Assembly (NCBI GenBank): GCA_022827095.1
Contig: JAJDTP010000008.1
Location: 1-43,730 of the forward strand
Direction of reading: 5' to 3'
From: Dehalococcoidia bacterium
GTDB lineage: Bacteria; Chloroflexota; Dehalococcoidia; Lucifugimonadales; UBA3495
Length of the DNA: 43,730 nt
This document shows, one piece after another, positions 1 to 8,748 of the stretch. Made by a program: the position numbers and the translations under genes. Below the pieces are notes generated by a model. The model had not been told where the DNA came from, ran no database searches, and saw nothing but the letters and a program-made list of their open reading frames with translations. Within the stretch, counting starts at the first letter, position 1. Each line of letters opens with the position of its first letter.

Positions 1-1034
1 TTGTAACCTTCGAGGTCGTGGGTGCCCTTGCCGAGGACCTGACCGGTGGCAGCGTAGTGCTCCATGGTGTTCTTCAGGCCGTACTTCTGGATCGGGCAGA
101 CCTTCATGCACACGCCACAGCCGAGGTAGCGAGCCATGACCGGGCGACAGCGCTTGAAGTAGAGCTTGTTCTTCTCAATTCCGCGCCACCAGATCTTGTC
201 ACGCATGAGGGCGCGGCCGGGGCAGCGGTTCACGCAGACCTGGCACACCTGGCAGAAGGCGTGGATGCCGTAGTCGACGGGCGCGTCATAGGTGACGTTG
301 GCGTCGGTGGTGATCATCATCAGCCGCATGCGGTTGCCGGTGTGTGGGGACAGCAGGTAGCCGCAAGCGCCCAACTGGCCGAGGCCGGCGGCGACGAACA
401 TCGGGATCACCGGGCCGGTGGCGTCACTGGAGTGGATGACGTGCGCCTTGTAGCCCAGGGAGCGGATGAAGTTGCCCAGTTCGAGACCGGCAGCAGCCTG
501 GGTCCGGTACGTGCTGGAGTGCACGATCTCGGCGTCGACGCTGGGGATGGTCTGGGTGGGCTCGAAGTCCTGCTCATAGGCCAAGCAGATGGCGTGGGGC
601 AGAACGGTGAAGCCGCGCTTGCTCTTGTAGTCATAGCGCGGGTCATAGGACGTGATGCCGACTTCGAGGTAACCGAGCTGGCGGGCCTTGTCCTTGACCA
701 GCTGGGAGATGTCCTCGCCGGTAGGCTCAGCAGTGGCATCCATCTCAGCGGTCGACCGGGCGGCCATGACCAAGTTGCTGTTGAGCTTGTCGTGCTCCTT
801 GCGGATCTCACGCATTTCGGCGTGGAGGTCGCGCAGGGTGTTGGACCAGTCGCGGGAAGCCCGCTCGGTGATGTTCATGGTTTCCAGCGGATACTCGCGG
901 GCGTACCAGTCAACCTCACGGCCGGTCATCGGGATACCAGGAGTGGTTTCCAGTTCTTCCGGAACCGGAATCGTGATTTCGGCGTCTCCCCAGTGCCTTC
1001 CGGGACGGACTACCTCGTGCCCAATCTTAAGCAT
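1..1034 (-). CDS. Reductive dehalogenase-like / QueG-like 4Fe-4S protein (3' end outside window)
   Basis: The reading frame starts at ATG 1034 after a GGAGG (1040-1044) and stays open for 344 residues to the window edge, so the C-terminus is missing. The middle carries GACGYLLSPHTGNRMRL followed by ITTD, which resembles the corrinoid-binding region shared by reductive dehalogenases (RdhA) and epoxyqueuosine reductase (QueG). After it come two cysteine clusters, C-x2-C-x2-C-x3-CP and C-x2-C-x3-CP, typical of two 4Fe-4S clusters. The N-terminus begins MLKIGHEVVRPGRHW and has no twin-arginine or Sec signal, so the protein is probably cytoplasmic, unlike respiratory RdhA. No RdhB-type anchor gene is visible on the adjacent side. 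The family assignment is good; substrate and corrinoid dependence are inference. Confidence 0.8.
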   Translation of the reverse strand, partial: MLKIGHEVVRPGRHWGDAEITIPVPEELETTPGIPMTGREVDWYAREYPLETMNITERASRDWSNTLRDLHAEMREIRKEHDKLNSNLVMAARSTAEMDATAEPTGEDISQLVKDKARQLGYLEVGITSYDPRYDYKSKRGFTVLPHAICLAYEQDFEPTQTIPSVDAEIVHSSTYRTQAAAGLELGNFIRSLGYKAHVIHSSDATGPVIPMFVAAGLGQLGACGYLLSPHTGNRMRLMMITTDANVTYDAPVDYGIHAFCQVCQVCVNRCPGRALMRDKIWWRGIEKNKLYFKRCRPVMARYLGCGVCMKVCPIQKYGLKNTMEHYAATGQVLGKGTHDLEGY

Positions 1035-1087
1035 ATTAGCCTCCTCGCTGGTTGGCTTGACCGCATGATTGCGGCGGCATTTGGGGC

Positions 1088-1116
1088 AATTTATACCCTT
1101 GTTACCCCTTTGTCAA
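1088..1116 (-). promoter_or_regulatory. Sigma70-type promoter for the RdhA-like gene
   Basis: On the minus strand a perfect TTGACA (1111-1116) is followed after 15 nt by TATAAA (1090-1095), or after 17 nt by TAAATT (1088-1093). It lies about 55 nt upstream of the ATG at 1034 and is AT-rich against a GC-rich background. Confidence 0.6.
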
Positions 1117-1187
1117 CAACTGGCGTCAAGTTCCATATGGAATTGGCCTTCGATTGCGAAACGCGCCACACGGGAGGGATTCAACGG

Positions 1188-1209
1188 CGGTTTGCGAAGA
1201 CGCAAACCG
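1188..1209. terminator. 9-bp hairpin, possible terminator without U-tract
   Basis: CGGTTTGCG (1188-1196), a 4-nt loop and CGCAAACCG (1201-1209) form a perfect stem. It sits downstream of the small membrane-protein gene that ends at 1270 on the minus strand. No T-run follows, so it may only be a transcript-end structure. The 235-bp gap between the two minus-strand genes otherwise holds only the promoter above. Confidence 0.4.
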
Positions 1210-1269
1210 GGCATTCAGGGGTGCTCCCCGGAATGCGCCGAACAATCCGGAGATGCCCCGGAGTTGGGC

Positions 1270-1455
1270 CTAGCGGCTCTTCCACCAAGTCCACGCTCCG
1301 AGGGCTGCCAACACGACGCCCATGGCCACCAGCGTCCAGCCCAATCCCTTTAATATAAACACGGCCACCGGTGTGAGCAGGAACAGGCCCAGACAAACGA
1401 AGGCCAGCCCGCAGCCAATCGCCCCGGCGGCGCCGGTTGCCCGGTAAAACATCAC
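1270..1455 (-). CDS. Small two-helix membrane protein
   Basis: A protein of 60-61 residues starting at GTG 1455 or ATG 1452, 21 nt downstream of the MBL hydrolase gene and on the same strand. It has two hydrophobic segments (about residues 9-35 and 37-55) separated by a Lys-Gly turn, and ends WTWWKSR, a basic cytoplasmic-side tail. A GGGAG lies a few nt upstream of the start. It resembles the many short helical-hairpin membrane proteins seen at operon ends. I do not recognise a named family; the role is unknown and is tied only by operon position to the thioredoxin reductase-like/MBL pair. Confidence 0.55.
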   Translation of the reverse strand: MMFYRATGAAGAIGCGLAFVCLGLFLLTPVAVFILKGLGWTLVAMGVVLAALGAWTWWKSR

Positions 1456-1476
1456 GGCGGGACGCTCCCGCGCCCC

Positions 1477-2307
1477 CTAATCCGGCAGGACGTACGTGGC
1501 TTCACGCTCGATGACGCGGTTTTCCTGCCGCAACTTTTCCAGGTGGGTGCGCACGTTGCGTCCCGCCGCGGCGCGCAGGGATCTGCGCAGATTGCGCGGG
1601 TACACGGCGGTGACGATCTCGTCGACCGTAGTTGCGCCGGCATCCATGGCCGCGAGGACCTGGTCCTCCCGGCTGAGGCGGTGGGCGATCTGCTGCTGGA
1701 TGCGCTGTTGACCCCGGATAATGGTATTGCCGTGGCCGGGGCATACCACCAGCGGCCGGGTGCGGGCCATGCGTCCCAGGGATGTCATGTATTCCTTGAG
1801 GTTGCGCACGCTGGACGACGAGTTGCCCAGCAGGTTGTCGCCGCTGAAGAGGACCCGGTCGGGGCGCAGGAAATAGCAGGAATGGTCGTCCTCGTGGCCT
1901 GGGGTGAACAACGGGCGCAGGGTCACGCCGCCGCCCGAGGATATGGTCTCGTTGGCGCGCAGAGCATGGACCGAGTCACCGCCAAGGGTGTGCTGCAGGC
2001 GCGGCGCAAGCTTGGGATGGCAGCGCACCGGGCAGCCGAAGGCTTCCTGCAGACGGTCCAGGCCGCCGATGTGGTCGCCGTGGCCGTGGGTGATAAGGAT
2101 GGCGTCGATGTGCGGACTGCCCAGTTCGCCCCAGTAGTCCATGATCTGCTGGGTCCAGAAACGGTAAGGCTCGCCAGAGTCGATCATGACCATGCTTTCC
2201 GACGGGTCCCCCACGAAATAGATCTGGGTGCCGCCGGGGTGCATGGCCCCGAAGGTGTTGGGGTCTTCCTGGATGTGGGTGCTGTAAACGTGGTCGGTGA
2301 TCTGCAT
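1477..2307 (-). CDS. MBL-fold metallo-hydrolase, LACTB2-like
   Basis: A 276-residue protein with the metallo-beta-lactamase zinc motif H74-G-H76-G-D78-H79, a later H in TPGHEDDH, the metal Asp in SGDNLL and the last His in CPGHGN. This is the ligand order of hydrolytic MBL-fold enzymes. The C-terminal 70 residues look like the small winged-helix tail of the LACTB2/glyoxalase-II-like group (DEIVTAVYP, then a helix-rich segment). Start ATG 2307 is 9 nt after the upstream stop, and GAGG overlaps that stop, so the genes are translationally close. Substrate unknown: thioester, lactone or RNA hydrolysis are all known in this superfamily. Confidence 0.85.
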   Translation of the reverse strand: MQITDHVYSTHIQEDPNTFGAMHPGGTQIYFVGDPSESMVMIDSGEPYRFWTQQIMDYWGELGSPHIDAILITHGHGDHIGGLDRLQEAFGCPVRCHPKLAPRLQHTLGGDSVHALRANETISSGGGVTLRPLFTPGHEDDHSCYFLRPDRVLFSGDNLLGNSSSSVRNLKEYMTSLGRMARTRPLVVCPGHGNTIIRGQQRIQQQIAHRLSREDQVLAAMDAGATTVDEIVTAVYPRNLRRSLRAAAGRNVRTHLEKLRQENRVIEREATYVLPD

Positions 2308-2316
2308 GGCGGAACC

Positions 2317-3243
2317 TCACCACTGGCGGGATCGGATGTACCGGTGGGCGGCAATGGCCGCGGTGGCGCCGTCGCCGGCGGAGGCCACCAGTTGAGCGGC
2401 GGATTGCTGACGAATGTCGCCGGCGGCGAAGAGTCCGGGCTGCGGCGTGTCCATGGACAGGCCCACCGGAATATGCCCGGCGTTGTCCAGAGGCACCAGA
2501 TCAGCCACTGAGGACGAGTTGGGTTCCAGGCCGACGTAGACGAAGAGGCCGGCCACCGGTTCGACGTTCTCGCCGTCAGCGCTGCGGACGCGGACTCCGG
2601 TGACGGTATCCTCGCCCACCACCTCGACGACCTCGGAGTTGAACCGCACCTCGATTTTCGGCTCGGCGACGATGCGGTCCTGCAGCACCTGCTGGGAGCC
2701 CAGGCTGTCGCCGCGGTGGAAGAGGATGACGCGGTCGGTGTATTCAGTCAGGGTCAGGGCTTCGTCGGCCGCGGAGTCGCCGCCGCCGACCACGGCGACG
2801 GTCTGGCCCGTGTACAGCGGGCCGTCGCAGGAGGCGCAGTGTGACACGCCGCGGCCGAGGAACTCCTCCTCTCCGGGGATGCCAAGAGTGCGCAGGGTTG
2901 AACCGGCGGCCATGATTACGGCCTTACCGAGGTAGGAACCGCCGCCCTCACCGGAAACACGTAGGAAATCACCTTCGGCGGACACGCTTTCGACGGTGTC
3001 CATCAGGACCTCGACGCCGGCATTCATGGCCTGTTCCTGGGTTGCGGGACCCAGTTCGTAGCCGGCAATGCCCTGGGGGAACCCAGGGAAGTTCTCGATG
3101 CGCTCCAGATTGATGATCTGAGCGCCGGCCATCATCTGCTCGACGATGGCGGTGCTGAGGCCGTGGCGTGCGGAGTAGATGCCGGCGGTGAGGCCGGCCA
3201 TGCCGCCGCCGATGATGATGACGTCGAAGTTCTGGTCGGGCAC
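2317..3243 (-). CDS. Thioredoxin reductase-like FAD/NAD(P)H disulfide oxidoreductase
   Basis: I place the start at GTG 3243 (VPDQNFD), preceded by GAGAGG at 7 nt; this gives 308 residues, close to the usual TrxB length. The open frame runs further upstream, but that part has no homology features. Seen: an N-terminal FAD-binding GGGMAG motif, the redox-active C136-A-S-C139-D motif in the TrxB position, a central NAD(P) motif VVGGGDSAADEA and a C-terminal FAD motif with GLFAAGDI. The family transfers electrons from NADPH via FAD to thioredoxin or a related disulfide carrier. It leads an operon with the MBL hydrolase and the small membrane protein. The partner could also be a different small disulfide protein. 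Confidence 0.85.
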   Translation of the reverse strand: MPDQNFDVIIIGGGMAGLTAGIYSARHGLSTAIVEQMMAGAQIINLERIENFPGFPQGIAGYELGPATQEQAMNAGVEVLMDTVESVSAEGDFLRVSGEGGGSYLGKAVIMAAGSTLRTLGIPGEEEFLGRGVSHCASCDGPLYTGQTVAVVGGGDSAADEALTLTEYTDRVILFHRGDSLGSQQVLQDRIVAEPKIEVRFNSEVVEVVGEDTVTGVRVRSADGENVEPVAGLFVYVGLEPNSSSVADLVPLDNAGHIPVGLSMDTPQPGLFAAGDIRQQSAAQLVASAGDGATAAIAAHRYIRSRQW

Positions 3244-3613
3244 GGGGTTACCTCTCTCATAGTTGATTGAACAGTGGCAGCTGAACGCTGATCCGCGGAT
3301 CGGATGTCTTAATTGGGAGTTGTAGCCTCCGCCCGACGGGAATTCAAGGGAATGAGCGCCCGATGGAGGCGGGTTGATTCGAGATGCTCGATTGTACCAT
3401 TCGACGAGTCCGGGACAGGGCGGCCAGTCGGTCAGGGGTGACCCCGGCAGGTTCCGTTCGATACCGCGAGTGCCCAAGGCCGATGGCAGGGATTTCGAAT
3501 GCCGAGCGTCGGGATTTCCGGCGTGCGCGCTTTCGGTTGACACATCCCGGCGGGATACAGAAAATGGCGCCATCATTACCGCCAATACCGCGCACAACAC
3601 GGAAGGTGACGAA
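3244..3613. other. Divergent intergenic region, no gene seen
   Basis: About 370 bp between the thioredoxin reductase-like gene (minus) and the first dioxygenase-like gene (plus). Open frames through it have no recognisable protein content. It holds the plus-strand promoter candidate at 3537-3565; I see no clear minus-strand promoter. Confidence 0.5.
3537..3565 (+). promoter_or_regulatory. Promoter candidate for the first dioxygenase-like gene
   Basis: TTGACA (3537-3542), then 17 nt, then GAAAAT (3560-3565, four of six matches to TATAAT). It lies about 45 nt upstream of ATG 3614. Confidence 0.4.
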
Positions 3614-4648
3614 ATGGCAGAAATCCTGGGGCTTGGCCTCACGCACTACCCACCCCTGATATCGCCCGATGAAGACAAGGCGATCCCCCTTAAGAGGACG
3701 CTGCGCGGGAACAAGCGGATCCCCGAGGAGATGAAGAACCCCACCAGCTGGCCCGAGCCCATGCGCATCGAGTACGGCGAGGATGAAGGGTATGCGTCGT
3801 CGCTGGAACACCGGGCCCGGCTGGTGGCCGGCTTCCGGCGCATCCGCGAGGAGCTGGACGCCTTCAACCCTGACTTCGTGGTGATCTGGGGCGACGACCA
3901 GTACGAGAACTTCCGCGAGGACATCATCCCGCCGTTCTGCGTGCTGGCCTATGACGACTTCGAGTGCCAGCCCTTCGCCCACCGTCAGCGGAACTTCTGG
4001 GGCGAACCTCAGGACAAGGTGTTCAAGTACAAGGGGAACAAGGAAGCGGCGCGGGTGCTGGTATCCGGCATGATCGACCGGGGCGTGGACATGGCCTACG
4101 CCTACCAGGGACTGCACGAGCCGGGCCTTGGCCACGCCATCCTGAACACGCTGCTGTACCTGGACTATGACCGCAAGGGGTTCGATTATCCCGTGGTTCC
4201 GATGCTGGTGAACTGCTACGGCAGCCGAGTGATTCGCAACCGTGGCGGCGCCGTCGAATACCTGCCGGATCCCGACCCACCCGGGCCGTCGCCGAAGCGG
4301 TGCTTGGAGGTGGGAGCGGCAGCGGCCGATGCTCTGAAGGACTCGCCGTATCGGGTGGCGCTGATCGCGTCGTCATCGTGGTCCCACGCCTTCCTGGTGG
4401 AGAAGAACCACTGGCTGTGGCCCGACATCGAGTCGGATCGGGCGCGCTTCGAGGAGCTGAAGGCCGGTGATTACCAAGCCTGGGCGCGCATTTCCACCGA
4501 TCAGGTTGAGGACGCCGGGCAGCAGGAGATGCTGAACTGGATGTGCCTGGCCGGTGCGATGGACACGCTGGACTACAAGCCAGAGATCCTCGATTACGTG
4601 GAGACTTACGTTTTCAACTCCAACAAGTGCCTGGCGATTTTCAAGTAG
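3614..4648 (+). CDS. Class III extradiol dioxygenase (LigB-like), copy 1
   Basis: 344 residues from ATG 3614, preceded by GGAAGGTG; the longer upstream frame is rejected because homology to copy 2 begins exactly at MAEILGLGLTH. Class III extradiol dioxygenases (LigB, MhpB) cleave catechol-type rings with Fe(II) held by two His and one Glu. Here the N-terminal metal His is H11 (THYPP). The segment IWGDDQYENF (about 91-100) aligns with the family's NDH/PDH motif but has Gln96 where the second metal His is expected. A late SSSWSHAF probably holds the catalytic His, and AGQQEMLNW the metal Glu. Family membership is good; whether it is a ring-cleaving enzyme with unaltered chemistry is uncertain. 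Copy 2 follows directly. Confidence 0.75.
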   Translation: MAEILGLGLTHYPPLISPDEDKAIPLKRTLRGNKRIPEEMKNPTSWPEPMRIEYGEDEGYASSLEHRARLVAGFRRIREELDAFNPDFVVIWGDDQYENFREDIIPPFCVLAYDDFECQPFAHRQRNFWGEPQDKVFKYKGNKEAARVLVSGMIDRGVDMAYAYQGLHEPGLGHAILNTLLYLDYDRKGFDYPVVPMLVNCYGSRVIRNRGGAVEYLPDPDPPGPSPKRCLEVGAAAADALKDSPYRVALIASSSWSHAFLVEKNHWLWPDIESDRARFEELKAGDYQAWARISTDQVEDAGQQEMLNWMCLAGAMDTLDYKPEILDYVETYVFNSNKCLAIFK

Positions 4649-4670
4649 CAGAATGATCCTGACCGGAGAT

Positions 4671-4698
4671 GTAGGGGCGAATAATCATTCGCCCCTAC
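4671..4698. repeat. GGGGCGAAT palindromic repeat (perfect 12-bp stem)
   Basis: GTAGGGGCGAAT (4671-4682) and its exact reverse complement (4687-4698) flank a 4-nt loop. It lies between the two dioxygenase copies. Related hairpins with a GGGGCGA core occur at 5800, 6729, 8706 and 10725, always between genes. Confidence 0.8.
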
Positions 4699-4726
4699 GA
4701 CGATATATCGAGAAAGGAGGGCAATC

Positions 4727-5773
4727 ATGGCCGAAATTCTGGGGCTGGGACTGACGCATTCGCCGTCGTTCATCCGGCCCGACGAGGATGGCGAATCGTC
4801 GTTGAAGCGAACGCTGCGGACCAACGACCGGATCCCCGCCGACATGAAGAACCCACTGAACTGGCCGGAACCCATGCGGGTCGAGTTCGGCGAAGATGAG
4901 GGATATGCGTCGGCGGTGCGCCTGCGCGAGCGCATGGTGGCCGGGTTCCGCGAACTGCGCAAGGAACTGGATGCCTTCAACCCTGACTTCGTGGTGATCT
5001 GGGGCGACGACCAGTACGAGAATTTCAAAGAGGACATCATCCCGCCGTTCTGCGTGCTGGCCTATGACGAGTTCAACTGCCAGCCCTTCGACAACGGCAA
5101 TGGGTCGGCGCGCCGAAACGTCTGGGACGAAGGCGCGGACACGGTGTTCAACTATAAAGGACACAAGGAGGGCGCGCGGGCGCTGGTGTCGGGCATGATC
5201 GACCGGGGCGTGGACATGTCCTACGCCTACCAGCCGTTGCACGAGCCGGGGCTGGGCCACGCCATCCTGAATACGATCCTGTACCTCGATTATGACCGCA
5301 AGGGGTTCGACTATCCGGTGGTGCCGATGCTGGTGAATTGCTACGGCAGTCGGGTCATTCGCAACCAGGGCGGCAGCGAAGAGCGTTCGCCGGAGCCAGA
5401 CCCGCCGGGGCCCTCGCCCAAGCGCTGCATGCAGATTGGCGCGGCGGCGGCGCAGGCGCTGAAGGAATCGCCGTATCGGGTCGCCCTGATCGCGTCGTCG
5501 TCGTGGTCCCACGCTTTCCTGACGGAAAAGAACTGGTGGCTGTATCCCGATATCGAATCGGACCGGGCGCGGTTCGAGGAAATGAAGGCGGGCGACTACC
5601 AGGCGTGGGCTAGCATCTCAACCGCGCAGATTGAGGACGCCGGCCAGCAGGAACTGCTCAACTGGGCCTGCCTGGTGGGTGCGGTGGACGAACTGGGCTA
5701 CCAGGCGGAGATCGTGGACTGGTACGAGACGTACATCTTCAACTCCACCAAGTGCCTGGCGGTGTTCAGATGA
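4727..5773 (+). CDS. Class III extradiol dioxygenase (LigB-like), copy 2
   Basis: 348 residues from ATG 4727, with AGGAGG-type ribosome site just upstream. It is a close paralogue of the preceding gene: the two proteins align end to end, with long identical stretches such as DAFNPDFVVIWGDDQYENF and YLDYDRKGFDYPVVPMLVNC. The same key positions are present, including the N-terminal His (THSPS), Gln instead of the second His in DDQYENF, the late SSSWSHAFL and AGQQELLNW. The main difference is a short insertion near residues 121-131. The pair most likely arose by tandem duplication and could form the two subunits of one complex or two enzymes of differing specificity. The 78-bp gap holds only a palindromic repeat, so both may share one transcript. 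Confidence 0.75.
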   Translation: MAEILGLGLTHSPSFIRPDEDGESSLKRTLRTNDRIPADMKNPLNWPEPMRVEFGEDEGYASAVRLRERMVAGFRELRKELDAFNPDFVVIWGDDQYENFKEDIIPPFCVLAYDEFNCQPFDNGNGSARRNVWDEGADTVFNYKGHKEGARALVSGMIDRGVDMSYAYQPLHEPGLGHAILNTILYLDYDRKGFDYPVVPMLVNCYGSRVIRNQGGSEERSPEPDPPGPSPKRCMQIGAAAAQALKESPYRVALIASSSWSHAFLTEKNWWLYPDIESDRARFEEMKAGDYQAWASISTAQIEDAGQQELLNWACLVGAVDELGYQAEIVDWYETYIFNSTKCLAVFR

Positions 5774-5799
5774 AGCGGGGTCGCAACGGGCAGCAGTGA

Positions 5800-5825
5800 G
5801 TGGGGCGACGCACGCGTCGCCCCAC
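5800..5825. repeat. GGGGCGA-type palindromic repeat (11-bp stem)
   Basis: GTGGGGCGACG (5800-5810) pairs perfectly with CGTCGCCCCAC (5815-5825) around a 4-nt loop. It lies between the convergent dioxygenase copy 2 and the PIN gene and could also work as a bidirectional transcript-end hairpin. Confidence 0.7.
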
Positions 5826-5837
5826 ATTCATTGCCTG

Positions 5838-6236
5838 TCAAACGGGGAAACCCAACCCGGTAGCCACATCACGTTGGTCGTGGTCCAGCGTGATGAACGT
5901 CAGCTCAAGGCCAAAAGTGCGGTGAGCATACAAAGCGGTGGCTATGTGCAGCAAATCGCCGCTGCGCAGATAGCGGACTTGCAACGCGTCGGCGATTTCA
6001 GGGCCGAGGGGACGGGTGGGCAAAACCCACTCTACGCCGTACAACCATTGTGGATCAAATTCGCGCCGCTCCCTGTGGTAGGCCGCGCGCAGTTCCGCCT
6101 CGAGCAAATTTGACGAATAAATGACGGTGAATTCGCTCAACCGCCGGGCGATGCCGGGTCCAGACGGTTCTCCAAAAGCCACTGCAAGCGGAGCGGAACC
6201 GTCAACGTAGGCGGCCGGCCGAGATGGATATGTCAA
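5838..6236 (-). CDS. PIN-domain toxin, VapC-like
   Basis: 132 residues. PIN-domain toxins are Mg-dependent RNases with three or four acidic residues. Visible are the N-terminal Asp in AYVDGSAPL, a mid Glu in LEAELRAAY, an Asp in RSGDLLHIATAL (the conserved PIN position before an Ala-rich helix) and a C-terminal segment TFITLDHDQRDVATGLGF with the final Asp. The only workable start is TTG 6236, six nt after the antitoxin stop; the ribosome site is poor, suggesting translational coupling. Paired with the upstream antitoxin. Good family call; RNA target unknown. Confidence 0.75.
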   Translation of the reverse strand: MTYPSRPAAYVDGSAPLAVAFGEPSGPGIARRLSEFTVIYSSNLLEAELRAAYHRERREFDPQWLYGVEWVLPTRPLGPEIADALQVRYLRSGDLLHIATALYAHRTFGLELTFITLDHDQRDVATGLGFPV

Positions 6237-6242
6237 TTAATA

Positions 6243-6677
6243 TCAGCCGCGCTCTTTGAGAAAACGTTTCAGCGCACCGGGTGGCACCGGAGGACTGACC
6301 GGTTTGAACGGCTCGGCAGGTGGAGGACCATCCCAAGCCGGCTGCAGGATGCCACGGGCGCGGAGTTCTTCAAGGCGATCAGGGAGGTCGACGTCGCGCA
6401 ATTCATCCAGGGTCAGGTGTTGGTAGGGTCGCGTACTCCTCGCTGCCGACTTGGTATCCCGCTCGCGTGCCCACGCGACCGCTTCATCGGGAACGGCTTG
6501 AACCGGCGTCAGCACAATATGGCCCTCGTCATCGCAGCTGACTTCAAACCACTCGGCTTCCGGCAAGTTGGTCTTGGCCCAGTTGAAAATGGCGATTTGA
6601 TTGCCGTCGGTCAAGCGGGCGAGAATCGGGACGCTGCGGTATGGCTGCGGTGTGTCGGATTTGAGCGGCGCGGCCAT
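6243..6677 (-). CDS. Antitoxin-like partner of the PIN toxin
   Basis: 144 residues from ATG 6677 with AGGAGG 7 nt upstream; the longer frame to 6776 lacks such a site. The first half (about residues 12-58: ILARLTDGNQIAIF, then WFEVSCDDEGHIVLTPV) reads like a beta-strand-rich DNA-binding or dimerisation domain. The C-terminal half is Pro-rich and charged and ends GALKRFLKERG, the sort of extended tail that wraps a toxin. Position immediately upstream of a PIN gene is the main reason for the antitoxin call. I do not recognise a specific antitoxin superfamily with certainty; it is longer than typical VapB. Confidence 0.55.
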   Translation of the reverse strand: MAAPLKSDTPQPYRSVPILARLTDGNQIAIFNWAKTNLPEAEWFEVSCDDEGHIVLTPVQAVPDEAVAWARERDTKSAARSTRPYQHLTLDELRDVDLPDRLEELRARGILQPAWDGPPPAEPFKPVSPPVPPGALKRFLKERG

Positions 6678-6728
6678 TGTCAGGCCTCCTATCAGGGGAG
6701 TGTAGGTCAATTGTACCGCACAAGACGA

Positions 6729-6756
6729 GGGCGAACCCGCGGCCGCGGATTCGCCC
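6729..6756. repeat. GGGCGAA palindrome
   Basis: Two 14-nt arms (6729-6742 and 6743-6756) meet without a loop and match except at one position. The outer GGGCGAA core relates it to the other GGGGCGAAT hairpins. It lies between the antitoxin start and the thiC stop, on the thiC 3' side. Confidence 0.55.
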
Positions 6757-6780
6757 CTGCTAATCTGCGGATGCATCCGC

Positions 6781-8748
<1,968 letters not shown>

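Noticed and set aside
18-1358. Long plus-strand frame of 446 codons
   Set aside because: It is antisense to the Fe-S protein gene, whose cysteine motifs and ribosome site are clear; the plus-strand product shows no domain.
1543-2511. Plus-strand frame opposite the MBL hydrolase
   Set aside because: No domain, and the minus-strand gene is clearly real.
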